Positions 33,529-38,408 of a stretch of 38,408 nt of DNA are shown here, one piece after another. The stretch covers positions 1-38,408 of the forward strand of contig NZ_SPQN01000040.1 in NCBI RefSeq assembly GCF_004571065.1, given 5' to 3'. The number at the start of each line of letters is the position of its first letter. Position 1 is the stretch's first letter. The stretch is from Geodermatophilus sp. DF01-2. GTDB taxonomy: Bacteria > Actinomycetota > Actinomycetes > Mycobacteriales > Geodermatophilaceae. Both the position numbers and the translations under genes were made by a program. The notes below the pieces were generated by a model. The model did no database searches. It saw only the letters and a program-made list of their open reading frames with translations, and had not been told where the DNA came from.

Positions 33529-35004
33529 ATGCCGGTGCTGGCGATCGATGCGGGGACGACCGGGGTGACCGCGCTGGTCGTGGGCGAGGACGGCACGGTC
33601 CTCGCCCGCGGCTACCGTGAGTTCGCGCAGCTGTTCCCCCGCCCGGGGTGGGTCGAGCACGAGCCCGAGGACATCTGGACGGCGACCCTCGCCGCGTGCC
33701 GGCAGGCGCTGGCCGGCACCGACGAGCAGCCGACGTGCGTGGGGATCACCGACCAGCGGGAGACCGCCGTCGTGTGGGACCGGCGCACCGGTCGCGCGCC
33801 GCGGCCGGCGATCGTCTGGCAGGACCGGCGCACCAGCGGCATCTGCGACCGGCTGCGCGAGGCCGGGCACGAGGAGCGGGTGACCGTGCTCACCGGGCTG
33901 CGGCTGGACCCGTACTTCACCGGCACCAAGTACTGCTGGCTGGCCGCCGAGGAGCCGCAGCTGTGGGCGGGTGTGCGCGGCGGCGAGCTGGCGCTGGGCA
34001 CGGTCGACTCGTTCGTCGTCTCGCGGCTGACCGGCGGCGCCGTGCACGTCACCGACCCGAGCAACGCCAGCCGGACCCTGCTCTACGACCTCGAGCAGGG
34101 CGGCTGGTCCGACGAGCTGTGCGAGCTGTTCGAGGTCCCCCGCGCGGCGCTGCCGGAGGTGGCGCCCAGCTCCGGCGTCGTCGGCACCACCGACCCCGAG
34201 GCCTTCCTCGGCCTGTCGCTGCCGGTGGCCGGCATCGCGGGCGACCAGCAGTCCGCGCTGTTCGGCCAGGCCTGCTACTCCGCCGGGATGAGCAAGTGCA
34301 CCTACGGGACCGGGTCGTTCGTGCTGACCAACACCGGGGTGACGCCGGTGCGGTCCGGCGCCGGGCTGCTCACCACCGTCGCCTGGGACCTCGGCGGCGG
34401 GCTGGTCTACGCGCTCGAGGGGTCGATCTTCGTGACCGGCGCCGCCGTGCAGTGGCTGCGCGACGGGCTCGGGCTCATCGACTCGGCCGCCGAGATCGAG
34501 GGGCTGGCCCGCACCGTGCCCGACTCCGGCGACGTCGTCTTCGTGCCGGCGCTCACCGGCCTGGGCGCCCCGCACTGGGACCCGCACGCCCGCGGCGCAG
34601 TCCTCGGCATCACCCGCGGGACGACCCGCGCGCACCTGGCCCGGGCCACGCTCGAGGCGATCGCCTTCGAGGTGCGCGACGTCGTCGACGTCATGGTCTC
34701 CGAGGCCGGGCTGGACGTGCCGGAGCTGTCCGCGGACGGCGGCGCCAGCGCCAACGACCTGCTCCTGCAGCTGCAGGCCGACCAGCTCGGCGTCCCGGTT
34801 CGCCGGCCGGTGGTCACCGAGACCACCGCCCTCGGCGCGGCGTTCCTCGCCGGCCTCGGCACCGGGGTCTGGGCCGGCTGCGACGAGCTGGCCGCGACCT
34901 GGACCCTGGACCGCCGGTTCGAGCCCGAGGCCGGACGCCGGGACGACGGCCGGCACGACCGCTGGCGCACCGCCGTGGCTCGCGCCGGGGGCTGGGCCTC
35001 GTGA
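33529..35004 (+). CDS. glpK: Glycerol kinase
   Basis: The 491-residue FGGY-family protein has VLAIDAGTTGVTALVVGEDG, EHEPEDIWTATLAACRQAL and GITDQRETAVVWDRRTGR. Next are AIVWQDRRT, DPYFTGTKYCWLA, LGTVDSFVVSRLTGG and GIAGDQQSALFGQACY. Near the C-terminus are PALTGLGAPHWDPHARG and ELSADGGASANDLLLQLQAD. These residues bind glycerol and ATP. It makes glycerol-3-phosphate, feeding the acyltransferase encoded 0.5 kb downstream on the other strand. The length fits GlpK. No glpF or glpD is next to it. Confidence 0.95.
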   Translation: MPVLAIDAGTTGVTALVVGEDGTVLARGYREFAQLFPRPGWVEHEPEDIWTATLAACRQALAGTDEQPTCVGITDQRETAVVWDRRTGRAPRPAIVWQDRRTSGICDRLREAGHEERVTVLTGLRLDPYFTGTKYCWLAAEEPQLWAGVRGGELALGTVDSFVVSRLTGGAVHVTDPSNASRTLLYDLEQGGWSDELCELFEVPRAALPEVAPSSGVVGTTDPEAFLGLSLPVAGIAGDQQSALFGQACYSAGMSKCTYGTGSFVLTNTGVTPVRSGAGLLTTVAWDLGGGLVYALEGSIFVTGAAVQWLRDGLGLIDSAAEIEGLARTVPDSGDVVFVPALTGLGAPHWDPHARGAVLGITRGTTRAHLARATLEAIAFEVRDVVDVMVSEAGLDVPELSADGGASANDLLLQLQADQLGVPVRRPVVTETTALGAAFLAGLGTGVWAGCDELAATWTLDRRFEPEAGRRDDGRHDRWRTAVARAGGWAS

Positions 35005-35077
35005 CCGGGCTCGCGAGGTCACGAACCAGTGGAGCAGCCCGGGCCACGGGGCCGACGAGCGCCGGCGGGGAGGCACC

Positions 35078-35380
35078 GTGAGCCCGCCGCACCCCGACCT
35101 GCCGACCAGCATCCGCAACGAAGACCTCGTCGACTTCCTCCTCACCCGCTTCGACGAGGACGAGGAGGCCGCGCGCTTCGTCGCGCTCAGCCCGTCGCGG
35201 TCCGACGCCTCGCTGTTGGCGCACGTGCTGCGCGACGTCCAGGCCAAGCGGCAACTGGTCCGCTACTTCCGCGACCTGGAGCGGCTGGGGCCGCGGGGCG
35301 CCACCATGGAGCACGCGCTACGGCTGATCGGGCAGACCTACGCCGATCATCCGCACTACCGCGAGGAGTGGCGCGCCTGA
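35078..35380 (+). CDS. DUF6221 family protein
   Basis: The 100-residue acidic protein has EDLVDFLLTRFDEDEEAARF at the N-terminus, VLRDVQAKRQLVRYF in the middle and a QTYADHPHYREEW end, the DUF6221 pattern. Function unknown; common in actinobacteria. GTG 35078 has GGGGAGG about 6 nt upstream. It follows glpK by 73 bp on the same strand and may be co-transcribed. The GC repeat copy C begins right after its stop. Confidence 0.8.
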   Translation: MSPPHPDLPTSIRNEDLVDFLLTRFDEDEEAARFVALSPSRSDASLLAHVLRDVQAKRQLVRYFRDLERLGPRGATMEHALRLIGQTYADHPHYREEWRA

Positions 35381-35468
35381 AAGAGGAGAAGGATTGTCCT
35401 CCCCACCCCTCGCAGGCTCGGGGCGGTGCCCGGGACGGGGCCGCGGCGGGACCCTGCGGAGGGCTTCT
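35381..35468. repeat. GC repeat copy C between convergent genes
   Basis: The 88-bp gap between DUF6221 (plus) and plsC (minus) is filled by an element beginning AAGAGGAGAAGGATTGTCCT and ending GGGACCCTGCGGAGGGCTTC. Its core at 35403-35442 recurs inverted at 32853-32892 with two mismatches out of 40. It is also related to copy A at 30240. Location between two stops suggests a bidirectional terminator. Confidence 0.75.
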
Positions 35469-36233
35469 TCAGCCGGCGAGGGTGTCGGGCAGCCGGTCGC
35501 CGGCCTCGTCGGCGGGCGGCTGCATCCGGCTGACGACCTCCGAGGCGCTGGCCCCGGTCGCGTCCATCGACTTCTTCACCCGGGCGCCGTAGACGTCGAC
35601 GTACTCCTGGGCCGAGAGGGTCATGATCTCGTACATGATCTCGTCGGTGATGGAGCGCTCGACGAACCGGTCGCCGGCCAGGCCCTCGTAGCGGGAGAAG
35701 TCCAGCGGCGCACCGAATCGCACGCACACCTCGGGCAGGTTCCAGCCGACGAGCGGGACCCGCCGCGGCCGGTAGGTCATCGCGACGGGCACCACCGGGA
35801 CGCCGGTCTCCAGTGCCATCCGGGCCACGCCGGTCTTGCCGCGGAACAGCCGGCCGTCGGGCGACCGGGTGCCCTCCGGGTAGATGCCCAGCAGCCGGCC
35901 CCCGCGCAGGATGCGCAGCCCGGTGCGGATGGCGTTCTCGGCGGCGGAGGCGTTGGTCCGGTCGATCGGCACCTGGCCGGCGCCGGTGAAGAAGGCCCGC
36001 TGCAGGAAGCCCTTCACGCCCTTCCCGGTGAAGTACTCGGCCTTGGCCAGGAAGGTGACCCGCCGGCGCAGCGACAGCGGCATGAAGATCCAGTCGGCCG
36101 CCGACAGGTGGTTGCTCGCGAGGATGGCCGCCCCCGTGCGAGGCGCGTTGTCCACGCCCTCGACCTGTGGCCGGAACACCAGCTTCACGACCGGGCCGAT
36201 CGCCACGAACTTGAGGAACCAGTAGAACAACAT
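35469..36233 (-). CDS. plsC: 1-acyl-sn-glycerol-3-phosphate acyltransferase
   Basis: The 254-residue membrane-associated enzyme has the HX4D motif in ILASNHLSAADWIFMPLSLR, TFLAKAEYFTGKGVKGFLQ, GQVPIDRTNASAAENAI, and the LLGIYPEGTRSPDGRLFRGK block that binds the phosphate. It closely follows Rv2182c (EYVDVYGARVK near the end). It acylates lysophosphatidate to phosphatidate. ATG 36233 is preceded by GGGAGG at 1 nt, plus TAGTCT (36253-36258, minus strand) as a likely -10, giving a leader of about 13 nt. It sits near glpK, which supplies its glycerol-phosphate backbone. Confidence 0.93.
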   Translation of the reverse strand: MLFYWFLKFVAIGPVVKLVFRPQVEGVDNAPRTGAAILASNHLSAADWIFMPLSLRRRVTFLAKAEYFTGKGVKGFLQRAFFTGAGQVPIDRTNASAAENAIRTGLRILRGGRLLGIYPEGTRSPDGRLFRGKTGVARMALETGVPVVPVAMTYRPRRVPLVGWNLPEVCVRFGAPLDFSRYEGLAGDRFVERSITDEIMYEIMTLSAQEYVDVYGARVKKSMDATGASASEVVSRMQPPADEAGDRLPDTLAG

Positions 36234-36341
36234 GCCTCCCTCTGGGGCTGCCAGACTAAGGAGCCCGGAGGCATCAGGACAATCGGCCTCCCCGAGCACC
36301 CGTTCTGCGCCGGCTGCGTCGCCGGACGTCGAGGAGGACAC

Positions 36342-36431
36342 GTGCCGATCCCCGACCCTGTGCCCGGTACCGGGCAGCCCGCCTCGCCCGGCACGGGGAC
36401 CGGGTCCCTGCCCGTCGAGGCGCAGGCGTGA
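36342..36431 (+). CDS. Possible 29-aa leader peptide ahead of a membrane protein gene
   Basis: A GTG at 36342 follows GAGGAGGA (36331-36338), one of the strongest ribosome sites in the window. The frame is a Pro/Gly/Thr repeat-like peptide (PIPDPVPGTGQPASPGTGTG in the middle). Its TGA (36429-36431) overlaps the GTG of the next gene (36428). A 16-bp perfect palindrome TGCCCGGTACCGGGCA (36361-36376) lies inside. The downstream gene has no ribosome site of its own, so it may depend on translation of this frame. Confidence 0.5.
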   Translation: MPIPDPVPGTGQPASPGTGTGSLPVEAQA

Positions 36432-37102
36432 GCGGCCGCGGCCGACGCGACAACGGCCTCGACGCCACCCTCTGGGCGCCGCTGCGCGACGTCGACCCGC
36501 GGGTCGGCGAGCACCTGCTCGACGTGCTCCGCGACGCCGGGGTGGCCGCCTATCTGGAGCCCTCGGCCGACGTCGAGCCCTACACCCGGAGCGTCTCGCT
36601 GCCGAGCCCGCCGACCGACCGGCTCTTCGTCGACCGCGCCCGCACCCGGGAGGCCCGCGCCCTCGTCGAGCAGCACGTCGACGAGCACCTGCAGGAGCGC
36701 ACCCGCGCCCCGCGGACCGTCCGGCGGGACGTCGACGAGGACGCCGAGTGGGCGCGCATCGTCGCCGCCTTCGAGGCCGAGCACGGGCGCACCGTCGTCG
36801 GCGAGGGCCCCGCCGACCTCGCGCGGCCGGCACCGGCCGAGCCGGAGGTGCTCGACCGCCCCGAGGAGCACTACGAGCCGCCGCCGGCCCCACCGGTGCC
36901 GGCGCCGGCACCCGCCTCGCTGTACGCGGTCCTGCTCATCGCCGCGGGTGCGGTCCTGGTCGCGGCACCCCGGGTGCTCGGGCTCTCCGCCGACCTCGGG
37001 CTGGCGCTCGGCGTGGCCGCCATCGCCGGTGGGTTCGGGGTGCTGGTGTCGCGGATGCGCGAGCGCTCCACCGACGACGGCGACGACGGCGCCGTCGTCT
37101 GA
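36428..37102 (+). CDS. Hypothetical protein with two C-terminal membrane helices (DUF308-like)
   Basis: The 224-residue protein has an N-terminal soluble part (LWAPLRDVDPRVGEHLLDVL, AGVAAYLEPSADVEPY, DRLFVDRARTREARALVEQH) that looks like a small signalling-protein-type fold. A Pro/Glu-rich linker follows (residues about 135-160). Two membrane helices lie near the end: LYAVLLIAAGAVLVAAPRVL and LGLALGVAAIAGGFGVLVSR. Similar actinobacterial proteins are often labelled DUF308, but I am not certain. The GTG start overlaps the stop of a 29-codon frame (GTGA). It converges on the ROK glucokinase gene. Confidence 0.8.
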   Translation: MSGRGRRDNGLDATLWAPLRDVDPRVGEHLLDVLRDAGVAAYLEPSADVEPYTRSVSLPSPPTDRLFVDRARTREARALVEQHVDEHLQERTRAPRTVRRDVDEDAEWARIVAAFEAEHGRTVVGEGPADLARPAPAEPEVLDRPEEHYEPPPAPPVPAPAPASLYAVLLIAAGAVLVAAPRVLGLSADLGLALGVAAIAGGFGVLVSRMRERSTDDGDDGAVV

Positions 37103-37175
37103 ACCGGAGGCCCACGGGTCGCACCGACGACGGCCGCACCGACCGGTCACCTCGTGGACACCGGCGTCCCACCTG

Positions 37176-37220
37176 AGCGGAGTCGCTGGAGCGCGAAAAC
37201 CGCTCCCCAGCGACTCCGCT
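37176..37220. terminator. Bidirectional hairpin between convergent genes
   Basis: AGCGGAGTCGCTGG (37176-37189) pairs perfectly with CCAGCGACTCCGCT (37207-37220). The loop contains a further AGCG/CGCT pair and an AAAA. Its right arm overlaps the stop codon of the ROK gene (37219-37221). Confidence 0.82.
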
Positions 37221-38211
37221 ACGCCTGGCCCTCGACGACGGCGCGGCGGGCCAGGTCCGCGGCGCCCACCAGCCCGGCCTGCACGCCCAGCCGGGCGGCG
37301 ACCACCCGCGGGCCGGGGCGGAAGCCCCGACCGGGCAGCGCCCGCTCCAGCCGCTCGCGCGCCGGACGGAGCACCATCTCGCCGAGCATGCTCACGCCGC
37401 CGCCGATGACGACGACCTCGGGGTCGAGGACGGCGGCGAGGTCGGCGATCCCCTGCCCGAGCCACGAGCCCACCTCGGCGAGCAGCTCCAGCGCCAGCGG
37501 ATCGCCCTCGGCGGCGGCGGTCGCGACGTGCTCGCCGGTGAGCCGGTCGGGGTCTCCGTCGACCCGCTCGAGCAGGAGCGCAGCGGCCGCCGGCGAGCTC
37601 CGGGCCACCTCCCGCGCGGTCTGACCGAGCGCGGTACCGCTGGCGTACTGCTCCCAGCAGCCGCGGTTGCCGCACGCGCACAGCCGCCCGTCCGGGACCA
37701 CGCGCATGTGCCCCCACTCCCCCGCGACGCCGTGCGAGCCGCGCTGCAGCCGGCCGTCCATGACGATCCCACCGCCGATGCCGGTGCCGAGGGTGATCGT
37801 CAGCGCGAGGTCGGCCCCGCGTGCGGCGCCGTAGCGGTACTCGGCCCAGGCGGCGGCGTCGGCGTCGTTGCCCACCCACATCGGCCGCTGCAGCCGCGCC
37901 GCGAGGTCCTTGCGCAGGGTCGAGTGCCGCCAGGCCAGGTGTGGGCTGAACAGCACGGTGTCGCCGGTGCGGTCGAACCAGCCGGCCGCGCCCACGCCGA
38001 CGCCGACCAACGGGCCGCCGTGCCCGCGGGCCAGCACCTCGACCACCGCGGCGATCGCGTCCTCGGTCTCCACCACCGACGACCCGGGGGTCGCCCGGCG
38101 CGCGGTCGCCAGCACCGTGCCGTCCGGGGCGACGACGCCACCGGCCACCTTCGTGCCCCCGATGTCGATGCCCAGTGCCGGCAGGTCGGCGGCTCCGGTC
38201 GGGGCGGCCAC
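37219..38211 (-). CDS. ROK family glucokinase
   Basis: The 330-residue protein has the ATP phosphate motif [16 protein letters not shown], the sugar site [17 protein letters not shown], and [17 protein letters not shown]. The ROK zinc motif is [20 protein letters not shown] with CWEQYASG following (Cys-x-Cys-Gly-x2-Gly-Cys and His). The pattern fits actinobacterial glucokinase, which phosphorylates glucose with ATP. The GTG start (38211) abuts a TGA (38214-38212) of an upstream frame on the same strand. That frame is cut by the sequence junction at the right edge. Confidence 0.93.
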   Translation of the reverse strand: MAAPTGAADLPALGIDIGGTKVAGGVVAPDGTVLATARRATPGSSVVETEDAIAAVVEVLARGHGGPLVGVGVGAAGWFDRTGDTVLFSPHLAWRHSTLRKDLAARLQRPMWVGNDADAAAWAEYRYGAARGADLALTITLGTGIGGGIVMDGRLQRGSHGVAGEWGHMRVVPDGRLCACGNRGCWEQYASGTALGQTAREVARSSPAAAALLLERVDGDPDRLTGEHVATAAAEGDPLALELLAEVGSWLGQGIADLAAVLDPEVVVIGGGVSMLGEMVLRPARERLERALPGRGFRPGPRVVAARLGVQAGLVGAADLARRAVVEGQA

Positions 38212-38281
38212 TCAGGCGATCTCGATGTGCTGGACCGGCGCCGCCGGGCGGACGCGCACCGGGGGCTCCTCCTCCGCCGCC
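38212..38281 (-). CDS. C-terminal fragment of an unidentified gene upstream of the glucokinase
   Basis: A frame ending in [17 protein letters not shown] stops directly before the glucokinase GTG, as in a compact operon. I do not recognise the protein. The frame runs on beyond about 38280, but there the opposite strand becomes clearly dctA-like, so only the last 20 or so codons are credible. Boundary approximate. Confidence 0.35.
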
Positions 38282-38408
38282 TCGTCGGAGACCGCGCTGC
38301 CCCGGCTGATCGCCAAGATGGAGCACGCCGGCGTGAGCCAGCCGGTCGCGGGCATCGTCGTCCCGACCGGGTACTCGTTCAACCTCGACGGCACCGCCAT
38401 CTACCTGA
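38282..38408 (+). CDS. DctA-type dicarboxylate/cation symporter, internal fragment
   Basis: About 42 codons run to the window end and read [20 protein letters not shown] followed by [20 protein letters not shown]. This is the signature region of the dicarboxylate/amino acid:cation symporter family (SSSE re-entrant hairpin, then [10 protein letters not shown]). The upstream two thirds of such a gene are missing: sequence to the left is the end of a minus-strand gene and the glucokinase. So this is a fragment joined at about 38272-38285, by rearrangement or by assembly error. Confidence 0.75.

Noticed and set aside
36185..38326. 713-codon minus-strand frame across plsC, the two-TM gene and glucokinase
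   Set aside because: It is out of frame with the recognisable glucokinase and plsC proteins and has Gly/Arg-rich, motif-free translation.

Overview
The window comes from a very GC-rich (roughly 70-75% by eye) actinomycete. Supporting traits are frequent GTG starts, stop/start overlaps of the ATGA, GTGA or TGATG type, start codons lying 6-8 nt after a TAnnnT -10 box (leaderless transcripts), a class II DAHP synthase, an Rv2175c-type regulator, a PknL-like kinase and heterodimeric lycopene cyclase genes. A pigmented Geodermatophilaceae-like organism (Blastococcus, Geodermatophilus or Modestobacter type) is my best guess; the family assignment is inference.

Layout. Positions 1-1143 (minus) hold the end of an SOS mutagenesis operon (DUF6504, SAV_6107-type HEPN, DnaE2 start) behind a perfect LexA box. 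Positions 1379-6707 (plus) are six overlapping genes: YbaK/EbsC, GNAT, CrtO-like ketolase, CruF hydratase, CruG-like glycosyltransferase and a flavin-reductase-fold protein, closed by a strong terminator. Positions 6836-14260 are mixed: small hypotheticals, adenosine kinase, a CDP-alcohol phosphatidyltransferase, a lipase, DUF808, and a decaying vapBC locus. Positions 14250-19626 carry metF divergent from crtE-crtI-crtB, with crtYc-(smORF)-crtYd converging on crtB. Positions 19655-26276 hold the Rv2175c-like regulator, a ZTP riboswitch with glyA, a PASTA kinase, endonuclease IV, and iron-controlled bfd and bfr. Positions 26442-29869 (minus) hold threonine aldolase, DAHP synthase and a predicted PPi-dependent phosphofructokinase. 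Positions 29921-38408 hold a broken NmrA-type gene, an orphan chemoreceptor, an Rv2179c-like exoribonuclease, glycerol kinase, DUF6221, PlsC, a two-TM protein, a ROK glucokinase and a suspicious junction with a DctA fragment.

The two carotenoid loci fit one route: CrtE makes GGPP, CrtB phytoene, CrtI lycopene, CrtYc/Yd adds a ring at one end, CrtO adds a 4-keto group, CruF hydrates the open end and the glycosyltransferase adds a sugar. The predicted product is a keto, hydroxy, glycosylated monocyclic carotenoid. From memory, the gene order metF / prenyl synthase / Rv2175c / kinase / aroG / Rv2179c / plsC follows the Mycobacterium Rv2172c-Rv2182c region, with carotenoid genes where mycobacteria have mptA.

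The most notable non-coding signals are the LexA box (1236), the ZTP riboswitch (20060), the IdeR-like box at bfd (25441), and a family of related GC-rich repeats that sit between convergent genes (10518, 32821, 35381), one copy of which lies inside the broken gene at 30240.
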